This document shows, piece after piece, positions 33,684 through 42,519 of a DNA stretch of 64,000 bases (its first letter is position 1; each line of letters opens with the position of its first letter). Position numbers and translations under genes: made by a program. This DNA comes from an uncultured Bacteroidales bacterium. Its GTDB lineage: Bacteria; Bacteroidota; Bacteroidia; Bacteroidales; WCHB1-69. The notes beneath the pieces are model-generated. The model made no database searches and was not told the DNA's origin. It worked only from the letters and a program-made list of their open reading frames with translations. The stretch covers positions 62,001 through 126,000 of the forward strand of contig ONAB01000010.1 of assembly GCA_900315705.1 (NCBI GenBank), written 5' to 3'.

Positions 33684-35945
33684 TTAAAAAGGTAAATCGT
33701 CAATTCTTTCGTGATGAGTTTCGAAATGAGAGAATCCGATTAAATGAGACCAAAACACCCCTGCATCCGTGACACCTTGATTGGTGTCATTGATTTCCCC
33801 ATTTGGTAACAATTTAAAAAAATGTTTCATTCTATTACCCATAGGATCAACATTGTTCGTCCCTGAATGTGTGGCCAAAACATAATGTCTTCCTCTTCCG
33901 GAATTAATTATTGACTCTGCTAATTGCTCCAATGAAATTGATGTAATGTCAATTATGTTAGATAACAGATGAATTATAACCGGGTAGTGTATGGAAGGAT
34001 GTACAAAATCTTCACCTACTGCAGGAAGCGAGGCACAAAAAACATTAATCTCACACTCTTCCTTCATTGAATTCATATATCTTCGACACTCGTATACATT
34101 ACTAACATATTTTTCAGCATTACTTAGTGCGCATTCACTTTTATCTATTAAGGTTATCCTTCTTAAATTATGAATATTCTTTGTTGAAATATGTTCTATC
34201 AGGCCAATCGTAGCCAAACCTTGGCCACAGCCATAGTCAATCACCTCAAATTCTTGAGAACCAAAACCAATATATTTCAAGTAAGTATCGTATAAACAAT
34301 CTAATTTTTTCTTATGCGAAAAACCATAAGCTGCAAGATAACAATCTGCTTGGAGTTCATCACTAATACATCCCTTTCCACTATTGATTATGTGCTCTTT
34401 ATAATCCTCCCACGAACTGATATTCATATCTGCCAATCTTTTAACTGCATTATGAATAATTCTATTTGATGAATATGGCACAAGTTCAAACCCCATTGAG
34501 GCACACAATCTTACTAAAGCTGAGCCATTTTTATCTCGTTTTATCTTATCGAAAACATCCTTCAATTCTGCATCCACCAATTTGTTTTTTTCTTTATTAG
34601 CAGCCGCTTTATGGAACCATCTGACTGCTTCTTCCAAATCTTGTTTCACGCCATTTCCTTGATCATAGCAGATTCCTAGCGCCCTTTGTGCCATGGCTTC
34701 GCCCTGTTCTGCCGCCCTAGTAAACCACTCCACAGCCTTTACCATATCCTTCTCCACACCATACCCGTTATAATAGCTTAGTCCGAGGTTGAATTGCGCA
34801 ATCTCATCCCCTTGTTCGGCAGCCTTTTTATACCACTCCACAGCCTTGACAAAGTTCTTTTCAACGCCCTTTCCATCATTATAGCAGTTTCCTAGCGCCC
34901 TTTGTGCTATGGCTTCGCCCTGTTCTGCTGCCTTGGTAAACCACTCCACAGCCTTGAAAAAGTCCTTTTCCACGCCATCCCCGTTCTCATAGCAGCAACC
35001 AAGGTTGTATTGTGCAGCCACATCTCCCTGTTCTGCAGCCTTTTTATACCACTCCACCGCCTTGAATGCGTCCCTATCAACACCTATCCCATCTATGAAA
35101 TAAATTCCTAGAACTCGTTGACCACGACGATAGCCTTTTTCTGCAACTTCTCGTACAAGTTTAAACGCTAATGAACAATCTTTATTTGTTCCAGCCCCAC
35201 ATTCATAACAACAGGCTAAACATACAATAGCTTCTTCGTTTCCTTGATCTGCCGATTGCTTAAAATAAAAAAAAGCGTTATTCTTATCTTTGGCAATTTC
35301 ACAATAATACCGTCCTAATTTGAATTGTGCAGAAGCAAAACCTCGCTCTGCAGCCTTGGTATACCACTCTACCGCATTAACCATATCCTTCTCCACACCA
35401 CACCCGTTTTCATAACAAACACCAAGAGTGAATTGCGCAGTAACATAATCCTGTTCAGCAGCCCTGGTAAACAACTCGATAGCTTTATCGAGATTCTTTT
35501 CCACACCAATTCCACAATAATAGCAGCAGCCAAGGTTGAATTGTGCTCTGGTTTCCCCCTGTTCAGCTGCCTTCGTGTACCACTCCACAGCCCTAACAGA
35601 ATCCTCCCCGACTCCGTCCCAATTCACATAATGTCCTTCGATTTGAAATCGAGCATCTGTATCCCTCTGCACCTTCAAAATTGGAATATCTCTCAATCCA
35701 GAATGATGTCTTTCAAACTGAGATTTACTAACCATCAATTCATAATCACTGTCCATCTCGTCAATCATAAATTGAATATTGCAACGCATAGAATCATCTT
35801 CCATGCTTACAAACATTAAATCTTGTTCACCTTCTCGAATTTCTAAATTAAAAAAAACGCCAGATTTGGCTATACCCTTTAGTTCACCAAAAAGGTAAAT
35901 AATACAATCAGTTTCTGACTTGATGTGTAAGATGGATGTTCCCAT
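33684..35945 (-). CDS. Sel1-repeat protein fused to a SAM methyltransferase-like domain
   Basis: The 753 residues have an N-terminal beta domain (about 1-100, ILHIKSETDCIIYLFGELKG) resembling PEGA-like modules. About ten Sel1-type TPRs follow (about 110-455; unit A-V-E-W-Y-x-K-A-A-E-Q-G-x-x-x-A-Q-x-x-L-G). A helical linker then leads to a Rossmann methyltransferase-like domain. Motif I is VIDYGCGQGLATIGLIEH near 563 and motif II LRRITLIDKSECALSNAEKY near 588. The last about 150 residues complete the domain. The same DYGCGQ domain occurs, with a different repeat type, two genes upstream. No signal peptide, so cytosolic. Substrate unknown. Confidence 0.75.
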   Translation of the reverse strand: MGTSILHIKSETDCIIYLFGELKGIAKSGVFFNLEIREGEQDLMFVSMEDDSMRCNIQFMIDEMDSDYELMVSKSQFERHHSGLRDIPILKVQRDTDARFQIEGHYVNWDGVGEDSVRAVEWYTKAAEQGETRAQFNLGCCYYCGIGVEKNLDKAIELFTRAAEQDYVTAQFTLGVCYENGCGVEKDMVNAVEWYTKAAERGFASAQFKLGRYYCEIAKDKNNAFFYFKQSADQGNEEAIVCLACCYECGAGTNKDCSLAFKLVREVAEKGYRRGQRVLGIYFIDGIGVDRDAFKAVEWYKKAAEQGDVAAQYNLGCCYENGDGVEKDFFKAVEWFTKAAEQGEAIAQRALGNCYNDGKGVEKNFVKAVEWYKKAAEQGDEIAQFNLGLSYYNGYGVEKDMVKAVEWFTRAAEQGEAMAQRALGICYDQGNGVKQDLEEAVRWFHKAAANKEKNKLVDAELKDVFDKIKRDKNGSALVRLCASMGFELVPYSSNRIIHNAVKRLADMNISSWEDYKEHIINSGKGCISDELQADCYLAAYGFSHKKKLDCLYDTYLKYIGFGSQEFEVIDYGCGQGLATIGLIEHISTKNIHNLRRITLIDKSECALSNAEKYVSNVYECRRYMNSMKEECEINVFCASLPAVGEDFVHPSIHYPVIIHLLSNIIDITSISLEQLAESIINSGRGRHYVLATHSGTNNVDPMGNRMKHFFKLLPNGEINDTNQGVTDAGVFWSHLIGFSHFETHHERIDDLPF

Positions 35946-35994
35946 AGATAAAAATATAAATACTCTTTCTAAGATTGCACTTTCTTAATAATTA

Positions 35995-37137
35995 TCACAA
36001 CATTTTTAAGGATGAAAAAACATACTGCTTGTTCCGACTAGATACTTCACAAGAAACCTTAAAACCAATAGAAACTAAAACTTGCTCCAAATCAGATTCT
36101 TTATCATCCATATTCATACTTGTGAAGAACACCCCTTCATCAAACACACTCAACAAGGCACGTATCAACAGATTGTAGGATTCATTTCCTGCATACTGTT
36201 CATCTATGGCAATAATATCCAATTCATTGACAACTTTTTTCTTGTTAATGGACAACAATTCTTCGCTTAGCTTACAGACATGTGGAGTGATGAAGGCTGA
36301 GAGATCTCTCGTCAAATGCGATTTTGCGCGAGCCAAGCCGATCAATTGTTTGTTTTGAAACATTCTTGTCACATACGAATTTTTATAATCATTATCCCAA
36401 GGTAATGCTATATTATGCCGTTGAACAAAGTCTTGTATTTGTTCAATCTCATCATTTTTCAAGCAATAAAAGGGCTTTGTATCGAATGATTTCATCTTAC
36501 ATCTCTCTCTTAACAGTTCTGCTTGAAAAATCCATTGTTTATTTTCTAAAACCGTGGAATGGTTTATATCACATTTCACTCCAAGTTCCATTAGTTTTCG
36601 TTTTCTTTCTTGGAATTTGCTGTCATCTATATAAGGACTTAAGGTGATTTTTCGAATAAAACCATTGATGGGCAGATATCCTCCATTCAAACTCACAATC
36701 CTATACTCACTTTCATTTCGGTAAGGATATCTTTTGGTAAACAATAATTCTTCAACATCATCAAAAGAAACTTCTTTCAGAACATCGTATTGGACTTCTT
36801 GACAACGATAGAGCGAGTGATACATATACTCCTCCAAAAGCTCTTTCTTTGCTAATTCAATACAACAGACATCCTTTCTTTCTTTATTTTTTGCAAAATA
36901 TATCCAATGATATATCGTCTCATCATCATTTAAAAAACATATTATTCCGACATTATCGTTATGAGTAATTTCTTTGTAAATCTCAACAAGTTTAGAATCA
37001 TTCTTATCTTCCCAACCATCAAAGGATGTAGAGAATTTCAGTCCATTAGTAATAATGGATTCAAGCACATCGTACGTTGTGAAATGGTTCAATTTATTCA
37101 TCCTATTCATAGAGCTATACAAGTTATTGTTTATCAC
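35995..37137 (-). CDS. DUF2971-like plus GNAT-like protein
   Basis: The 380 residues split in two. The first about 175 resemble DUF2971: LNHFTTYDVLESIITNGLKFS, IICFLNDDETIYHWIYFAKN, CCIELAKKELL and YRNESEYRIVSL. The second half (about 245-380) looks like an N-acetyltransferase: VTRMFQNKQLIGLARAKSH, NELDIIAIDEQYAGNESYNLLIRALL and IGFKVSCEV. DUF2971 proteins turn up in defence and mobile regions, but their activity is unknown. The gene lies 34 nt after the methyltransferase-LRR gene and 49 nt before the Sel1 gene, all on the minus strand. GNAT assignment is moderate. Confidence 0.6.
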   Translation of the reverse strand: MINNNLYSSMNRMNKLNHFTTYDVLESIITNGLKFSTSFDGWEDKNDSKLVEIYKEITHNDNVGIICFLNDDETIYHWIYFAKNKERKDVCCIELAKKELLEEYMYHSLYRCQEVQYDVLKEVSFDDVEELLFTKRYPYRNESEYRIVSLNGGYLPINGFIRKITLSPYIDDSKFQERKRKLMELGVKCDINHSTVLENKQWIFQAELLRERCKMKSFDTKPFYCLKNDEIEQIQDFVQRHNIALPWDNDYKNSYVTRMFQNKQLIGLARAKSHLTRDLSAFITPHVCKLSEELLSINKKKVVNELDIIAIDEQYAGNESYNLLIRALLSVFDEGVFFTSMNMDDKESDLEQVLVSIGFKVSCEVSSRNKQYVFSSLKML

Positions 37138-37171
37138 AAAATATTTGTTATATCACAAAAATTAATTCTTT

Positions 37172-38968
37172 TTATTGTTCCACAAGTTTATCCCACAATT
37201 CTTTATCAAGCATTGTCTTGAATTTTTCTTTGCTTCCTTTGGGAATAACAATCTGTGGCAAAGAGCCAGCAAAAAAAGTAAAACCACCACCTGTGATAGA
37301 AGCAGGAATGAAACATTGCTGTGCGAATGCCTCATCACCTATAGATGTGACGGAATCGGGAATCACAACTTGCTGCAAAGACCTACAAAAGAAGAAGGCT
37401 CTATCACCTATAGATGTGACGGAATCAGGAATTATAACCTGTCGCAATAAATCACAATAAGAAAATGCGCCATTCCCAATTGATTTAACAGAATTGGGAA
37501 TAATGATCTGCTGCAACGATTCACATCCATCGAATGCATCATCACCAATTGATGTAACGGAATTGGGAATGATGATCTGCTGCAACGATTCACACTTGCT
37601 GAAGGCGCCATTCCCAATTGATTTAACAGAATTTGGAATAATGATCCGCTGCAATGATCTACAAAGACAGAATGCGCGATCGCCTATAGACGTGACGGAA
37701 TTGGGAATAATGATCTGCCGCAACGATCTACAACAACGGAATGCGAAATCACCTATAGACGTAATGGAATTGGGAATAATGATCTGCTGCAACGATTCAC
37801 ATTCATTGAATGCGCCATTCCCAATTGATTTAACAGAATTTGGAATAATGATCTGCTGCAACGATTCACATTCATTGAATGCATCATCACCAATTGATGT
37901 AACGGAATTGGGTATGATGATCTGCTGCAACGATCTACACTTGCTGAAGGCGGAATCACCTATAGACGTAACGGAATTGGGAATGACGATTTCTTGTAAT
38001 AAATAACAATCGTAAAATGCTTCATCACAAATAATTTCCGTTCTGATATTAATAATCCCAACTCTAGCACAACTATTAAATTTCAACAAACGTTTTCCAT
38101 CTACGGAACAGAGCGAACCAAACTCATCCACAATTTTCTCGTGAAAATCCTCCTCTGTCCATTTTGTGGATAAAAATTGCTTTAACAGGTTTCCTTGAGT
38201 AAAGACCTTCACTTTACAAGTCCACGCTTTGTTAGGATCCAATTTGTATTGATCCAACGTCTCCGAAAAACACTCATTGCCTCCCACTCGTTCAAAGAGA
38301 ACATCCATACGCCTGTCTCTTTCAAAGTCAAAAAAGCAGGGTCCCACGCACACAAACTGGTTATACCCTTCAAGTGATTGTTTCACTAAATTTGAAAAAT
38401 GTTCCAAATCAAAGTTCAACATATCCAACACATTGGAAAGGATATGTAAAGTAGGGGTGTATTCGTCACAACAAATGTCACCTTTGCACAATTCATCAAA
38501 GGTTTTGTGTATGATCCTTATTTCTGCATTTGGAAAGAACACCGAGGTATGCAGCGCCGCCCGTTTCAGACAACATTCGGACGGCTCTATTAAAGTAACC
38601 GTTTTCATTTCCTGCACATATCCTCTGCTACGAAGAAAATCAGCATAACACATTGTGCCCAAAGCCTGCCCACAGCCATAATCCACAATACTGATTTCGG
38701 GTTGCGAGAGGAACTCTTCTGGCAAATGGTTGAAAGCATACTTCAACTTGGCCTGGTGCATCTTACCGAAAGAAAAAAGATAAGCCGTCATTTGCGGCTC
38801 GGAATCCAAAATGTCAATGCCTCTGTTCAATGCCTCGTGAAGTTCATCCTGCAATGCTTGCGGCAGTTCACGGTAAAACTTGCTAGACAAGTCCCGTACT
38901 TTGTCGAAAGCGGGATTGCCCATATATTTCAGCTTATAGGCGTAATTTGTGTTTAATTCTGTGAGCAT
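37172..38968 (-). CDS. methyltransferase-like domain fused to BspA-type leucine-rich repeats
   Basis: The 598 residues open with a helical stretch (AYLFSFGKMHQAKLKYAF) and a Rossmann methyltransferase domain: SIVDYGCGQALGTMCYADFL near 92, then MKTVTLIEPSECCLKRAAL near 117. After about 325 come roughly ten BspA/TpLRR-type 23-residue repeats (SVTSIGDxAFxxCxSLQQII), encoded by nearly identical 69-bp units. BspA repeats usually sit on secreted adhesins, yet this protein has no signal peptide. The DYGCGQ domain is shared with the Sel1 gene downstream. The start overlaps the DUF1848 gene by 16 nt. Confidence 0.75.
   Translation of the reverse strand: MLTELNTNYAYKLKYMGNPAFDKVRDLSSKFYRELPQALQDELHEALNRGIDILDSEPQMTAYLFSFGKMHQAKLKYAFNHLPEEFLSQPEISIVDYGCGQALGTMCYADFLRSRGYVQEMKTVTLIEPSECCLKRAALHTSVFFPNAEIRIIHKTFDELCKGDICCDEYTPTLHILSNVLDMLNFDLEHFSNLVKQSLEGYNQFVCVGPCFFDFERDRRMDVLFERVGGNECFSETLDQYKLDPNKAWTCKVKVFTQGNLLKQFLSTKWTEEDFHEKIVDEFGSLCSVDGKRLLKFNSCARVGIINIRTEIICDEAFYDCYLLQEIVIPNSVTSIGDSAFSKCRSLQQIIIPNSVTSIGDDAFNECESLQQIIIPNSVKSIGNGAFNECESLQQIIIPNSITSIGDFAFRCCRSLRQIIIPNSVTSIGDRAFCLCRSLQRIIIPNSVKSIGNGAFSKCESLQQIIIPNSVTSIGDDAFDGCESLQQIIIPNSVKSIGNGAFSYCDLLRQVIIPDSVTSIGDRAFFFCRSLQQVVIPDSVTSIGDEAFAQQCFIPASITGGGFTFFAGSLPQIVIPKGSKEKFKTMLDKELWDKLVEQ
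37290..37990 (-). repeat. 69-bp coding repeats (BspA-type LRRs)
   Basis: About ten near-identical units encode SVTSIGD/SVKSIGN...LQQIIIPN. Close nucleotide identity suggests recent expansion or frequent recombination. Confidence 0.8.
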
Positions 38969-40035
38969 AGTCCTTCTCCTGTTATTGTTTCACCCAATGG
39001 ATTATTTTCGTGATGTCTATAATTCCTCACCGCGACCTCCTTGCTCGCATTTGCATAACAATACTCGCACAGGTGCGGGCAGGTGTTGTACTCGCCAATG
39101 TCCTTGCTCACCACACAGCCGCAGAACTGGCGCTGGCCTTTGTCGCGGTTGTCCTTTTTCTTAATGGCATATTGCGTGTCATTGAGCATTATGGCTCCAG
39201 CGGGAATCGGCTCCGTGCCAAACAGAGAGTTTTCAACGGTCTTTATCTCCACACCAAGGAAGTCCATCAGAACCTTGTCGCGGTAGGCGAAACGAATCAT
39301 CAAATCATCATCCACACATCGGTTGTGCTGGATTCCATATTTGTCAATGTCGATTTTCTCTCCGCAAGTGGCCAACTTGTAATGCCATTTCTGATTCAGC
39401 ACGGAAAGTTGTTGGGCAAATTCTACCATCTGCGGTTCAGTCCATTCCTGATAATGTACTTGGTTCTTTTCCAAATTGGCTTTCACTTTCCGGTATGAAG
39501 CGATGTCCGCATAACTGAAAACAAGTTTCTCTGCGTAGCCTTGCAGTTGGTCACCTATATACTCCACCTTGTTCAACAAGTCGTCTATGCTGATTTGGTC
39601 GGTCAGAATCAAGGGATCGAAACGCCAGATTACGCGGCCTTTGCCTAATTCATCCACCAATCTTTTAAAGGTGTCAATCCGTTTTTCCAAGGAGGGGACT
39701 CCTTTTTCCAAGCCCTCTTTCACGTAATCGTTCAGCGTGTATTGGATATAGCAACCGATATTTCTTTGCTTCAACTCGTCAAGATGTGCGATCAACTGCT
39801 CCGGATTCTTCGACCAGAATACAATGAAGCGAGTGTTCCTATATGCCACATAACTTTTAGCTCCGTTAAATGGATTTGTCCAAGCCGAATAGCCCACTCT
39901 CAGCCGATGGAAGAACCAGTCGGCATAAAAGGCCGGGATATCCGTGCTGCGGCTCGCTGAAACAATGACAGGGGCTTGCGCCTCCACCATTACGCCGTTA
40001 TCACGCTGAATCTTAACTTTTTTCCACTGGGACAT
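38953..40035 (-). CDS. DUF1848 protein (radical-SAM-like)
   Basis: The 360 residues carry the DUF1848 opening VIVSASRSTDIPAFYADWFFHRLRVGYSAWTNPFN (here in parts: SASRSTDIPAFYADW and TNPFN). They continue with YRNTRFIVFWSKNPEQLIAHL and WRFDPLILTD, and end in the Cys cluster CGCVVSKDIGEYNTCPHLCEYCYAN near 305-330. The cluster suggests an Fe-S site, and the family is placed near radical-SAM enzymes. The start at 40035 is chosen because the -7 box at 40054-40062 lies between it and the longer in-frame ATG at 40077. It is the first gene of the methyltransferase operon and overlaps the next by 16 nt. Confidence 0.75.
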   Translation of the reverse strand: MSQWKKVKIQRDNGVMVEAQAPVIVSASRSTDIPAFYADWFFHRLRVGYSAWTNPFNGAKSYVAYRNTRFIVFWSKNPEQLIAHLDELKQRNIGCYIQYTLNDYVKEGLEKGVPSLEKRIDTFKRLVDELGKGRVIWRFDPLILTDQISIDDLLNKVEYIGDQLQGYAEKLVFSYADIASYRKVKANLEKNQVHYQEWTEPQMVEFAQQLSVLNQKWHYKLATCGEKIDIDKYGIQHNRCVDDDLMIRFAYRDKVLMDFLGVEIKTVENSLFGTEPIPAGAIMLNDTQYAIKKKDNRDKGQRQFCGCVVSKDIGEYNTCPHLCEYCYANASKEVAVRNYRHHENNPLGETITGEGLCSQN

Positions 40036-40053
40036 AGTCTTGTTTTTGCCTTT

Positions 40054-40062
40054 GCAAAAATA
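40054..40062 (-). promoter_or_regulatory. -7 box for the DUF1848-methyltransferase operon
   Basis: The minus strand reads TATTTTTGC 19 nt before the DUF1848 start. It appears to be the only strong box driving the genes down to 33357. Confidence 0.6.
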
Positions 40063-40154
40063 AACATTATACAACATATACAGTTGTCAAACGTGAAAAA
40101 ATGTATAAAATAATGGTTTTATTGTATGAAATCATCACACCAAGAACTTCCCAA

Positions 40155-40260
40155 TAGATAGAGGGGCACATCACCCTGCGCGGACAGCAAGCCTTTGCCG
40201 AGAAGAGCCCATAATCGCCATCGTGTAGGCTTAGGCCAAACTCAGGGAATTCACAACCAC
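40155..40260 (+). pseudogene. remnant of an ORF6N gene
   Basis: Pieces of the ORF6N gene at 40807 appear in order: ATCACCCTGCGCGGACAGCA, TTTGCCGAGAAG, ATCGCCATCGTG and GCCAAACTCAGGGAA, with large gaps. The downstream flank (GGCCTTCGCAATGCC and the TTCAGCCC hairpin) is also shared with the later copies, so this is a decayed duplicate. Confidence 0.7.
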
Positions 40261-40351
40261 TAACTTTCAGGCCTTCGCAATGCCCTTTTATGCCCCGCAC
40301 ACCTACGGCGTGCGACCGTTCGCGCGTGGGCATTCGTTTTCTACCGAGCCC

Positions 40352-40477
40352 TTCAGCCCTAACGGGCTGAATCGCGGAGGGAAGCCACAGCCTCTGTCAT
40401 AAGCAGACACGCCCACTTATTTTTTTTAACTTCTTAATCCCTTATTCTCTTAACACCTTCAGCCCTAACGGGCTGAA
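40352..40477. repeat. TTCAGCCC...GGGCTGAA hairpin repeats, left cluster
   Basis: Two copies of TTCAGCCCTAACGGGCTGAA (40352-40371, 40458-40477), 106 bp apart, within units like the 105-bp repeats at 42643. Nothing else is seen from 40300 to 40760 apart from TTTCTTAA-type octamer repeats (40521-40572). Confidence 0.8.
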
Positions 40478-40764
40478 ACAGGGCAGGAAGCACGAATCAT
40501 TTTCTCAAGTTACTACACCCCACCTTAGTTTCTTAATTCCTTAATTTCTTAGTTTCTTAATTTCTTAACTCCCCATAAGGCCAACTGCTTCCGCCATTCT
40601 GTGCCGAATCAGAGCGGTTTCGCGTCCCAAAGCCCCATTTTCTCCGAAATAAAATTTAAAAATTAACAATTAAAATATATAATTGTTAATTTAATTTTGT
40701 AATATTCTGATTGTTAGCTGAAAAGAATTTGCGCAAAACACTTGATAAACACCTCTGTAAATTA

Positions 40765-40772
40765 TATCTTTG
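40765..40772 (+). promoter_or_regulatory. -7 box before ORF6N gene 1
   Basis: TATCTTTG 35 nt before the ATG at 40807. Confidence 0.5.
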
Positions 40773-40806
40773 TTGCAAATTCATTAACAATACAAACAAC
40801 AATAAT

Positions 40807-41367
40807 ATGACAAACATTGACGAAGTAGAGAAGAGAATGATCGCCCTGCGCGGTCAGCAGGTAATCATCGACGCCGACGTGGCGGAGCTGTATGGTGTAG
40901 AAACCAAACGAGTAAACGAGGCGGTTGCCAACAACCCTGAAAAATTTCCCGAAGGATACATTCTACAACTTGACAAACAAGAAATTACATCTTTAAGGTC
41001 GAAAAATTCGACCTTAAAGGGGAATGGTAGAGGGCAACATAGCAAATATCCGCCCAAAGCTTTTACCGAGAAGGGCCTCTATATGCTGGCCACCATCCTG
41101 AAGAGTCAGAAGGCGACGGATACTACCATCGCCATCGTGGAGGCGTACGCCAAACTCAGGGAACTGACGCGGGTAATGAGCGAGATTCCACAGCACGAGG
41201 GCGACAAGCCTCAACAGGAGTCGCTGCTGAAGCGGGGCGGCCAATTGGTGGACGACCTGCTCAACGATGTGATGCCGGTGCAAAGCAGCGAAACCACCCT
41301 GGAACTCAATCTGGCGATGCTGAAACTCAAACACACCGTCAGACGCGAGAAACCGGAAAACACGTAG
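40807..41367 (+). CDS. ORF6N-domain DNA-binding protein 1
   Basis: Phage-antirepressor-like protein. The 186 residues hold an ORF6N domain (about 1-110: IALRGQQVIIDADVAELYGVETKRVNEAVANN, AFTEKGLYMLATILKS) followed by a variable helical tail (KLRELTRVMSEIPQHEGD onward). The start at 40807 is chosen because homology begins there and a -7 box lies 35 nt upstream. The gene carries a perfect palindrome at 40991-41019 at the point where the family usually has LRSQxVTS; here the protein reads LRSKNSTLKG. Copies are found at 42131 (truncated) and 40155 (remnant). No toxin partner is visible. Confidence 0.75.
   Translation: MTNIDEVEKRMIALRGQQVIIDADVAELYGVETKRVNEAVANNPEKFPEGYILQLDKQEITSLRSKNSTLKGNGRGQHSKYPPKAFTEKGLYMLATILKSQKATDTTIAIVEAYAKLRELTRVMSEIPQHEGDKPQQESLLKRGGQLVDDLLNDVMPVQSSETTLELNLAMLKLKHTVRREKPENT
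40991..41019. repeat. intragenic palindrome in ORF6N gene 1
   Basis: CTTTAAGGTCGAA and TTCGACCTTAAAG, 13-bp arms around the spacer AAA, at the same codon phase as the palindrome of ORF6N gene 2. Confidence 0.9.
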
Positions 41368-41453
41368 ACGCGAAAACTCCTCTCTGACAACACTTAACGC
41401 TCATTTTAAGGCCTTCGCAATGCCTCTTATCAAAATTTAAAAAAGAAACATTT

Positions 41454-42134
41454 ATGGAACAACTTGACAACATCCAAGATCTCATCCACGTCATCCGCGG
41501 TCAGCGCGTGATGCTTGACTTCGACCTCGCACGTCTGTATCACGTGGAGACAAAAACATTAAATCAAGCGGTTAAAAGAAATGCTAAACGTTTTGAAGGC
41601 GAAGAATTTATGTTTCAACTTACGAAAGAAGAATGGCGTGAGGTAAAAGTTAAGATTACTAATATAAACATTGTTGACAATCAAGATATTACAACTTTGC
41701 GGTCACAAAATGTGACCGCAAGACAAGTCCAAAAGCAACGTTTCCAACCCTATGCTTTCACAGAAATTGGCGTGGCTATGCTTAGCAGCGTATTAAGGTC
41801 TGAAGTAGCCATTTATGCAAACCGAAAAATAATGCGTGCATTTGTCTGCTACCGGCATTTGGCGGAAATGCCGCTTGCCGCGACCTATATCGAATTAAGG
41901 AAACAGATTGAAGATCTTAGAACAGAGGTCGATGAGATTCTATCAGCGCAAAATGACATCAACGAGATCACGCGAGCCCAACTGGATGCCATCAGCACGG
42001 CATTATCCGGATTGCAGGAATCAAACGACTCAGAGTCTATCCCGTCCAGACCCATCGGCTTCATCCGCCCGGATAAGAGAGTTAATCGTGTTTTGTTACA
42101 AAACATCAACAATATAAAACCAATGAGCGTATGA
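41454..42134 (+). CDS. ORF6N-domain DNA-binding protein 2
   Basis: The 226 residues begin with the ORF6N domain: DLIHVIRGQRVMLDFDLARLYHVETKTLNQAVKRN, FMFQLTKEEW, LRSQNVTARQ, PYAFTEIGVAMLSSVLRSEVA. A helical tail follows (YIELRKQIEDLRTEVDEILS) with a short Ser/Pro-rich end. This is a more typical family member than ORF6N 1. Its stop overlaps the start of the truncated third copy (ATGA at 42131-42134). A palindrome (41697-41721) covers the LRSQNVT codons. It lies between two copies of the other ORF6N type, as if inserted into a duplicated unit. Confidence 0.75.
   Translation: MEQLDNIQDLIHVIRGQRVMLDFDLARLYHVETKTLNQAVKRNAKRFEGEEFMFQLTKEEWREVKVKITNINIVDNQDITTLRSQNVTARQVQKQRFQPYAFTEIGVAMLSSVLRSEVAIYANRKIMRAFVCYRHLAEMPLAATYIELRKQIEDLRTEVDEILSAQNDINEITRAQLDAISTALSGLQESNDSESIPSRPIGFIRPDKRVNRVLLQNINNIKPMSV
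41697..41721. repeat. intragenic palindrome in ORF6N gene 2
   Basis: TTGCGGTCACA and TGTGACCGCAA, 11-bp arms around the spacer AAA. It occupies the same codon positions (SQNVT) as the different palindrome of ORF6N gene 1 (SKNST). Confidence 0.9.
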
Positions 42135-42519
42135 CAAACATTATCGAAATAGAAAACAGAATGATCTCCCTGCGCGGACAGCAAGTAATCATCGACGCCG
42201 ACGTGGCGGAATTGTATGGCGTAAGGGCCTTTATATGCTGGCCACCATCCTGAAGAGTCAGAAGGCGACGGATACCACCATCGCCATCGTGGAAGCGTAC
42301 GCCAAACTCAGGGAACTGACGCGGGTAATGAGCGAGATTCCGCAGCACGAGGGCGACAAGCCTCAACAGGAGTCGCTGCTGAAACGGGGCGGCCAATTGG
42401 TGGACGACCTACTCAACGATGTGATGCCGGTGCAAAGCAGCGAAACCACCCTGGAACTCAATCTGGCGATGCTGAAACTCAAACACACCGTCAGGCGCGA
42501 GAAGCCGGAAAACACGTAG
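42131..42519 (+). pseudogene. truncated ORF6N copy 3
   Basis: A near-duplicate of ORF6N gene 1 with the middle deleted. The first 33 codons (MTNIIEIENRMISLRGQQV through ELYGV) join directly to the codons for KGLYMLAT onward, in another frame. The deletion removes the palindrome. The 3' half is still open (42235-42519) and almost identical to gene 1, showing a recent duplication. Confidence 0.8.

Noticed and set aside
37290..37990. Plus-strand repeats read as a gene (ELGIMICCND-type)
   Set aside because: Antisense of the LRR units; the minus strand has the BspA consensus and a long fused protein.
40067..40333. 88-codon minus-strand frame upstream of the DUF1848 gene
   Set aside because: It lies over an ORF6N remnant on the other strand and repeat DNA; no similarity of its own.
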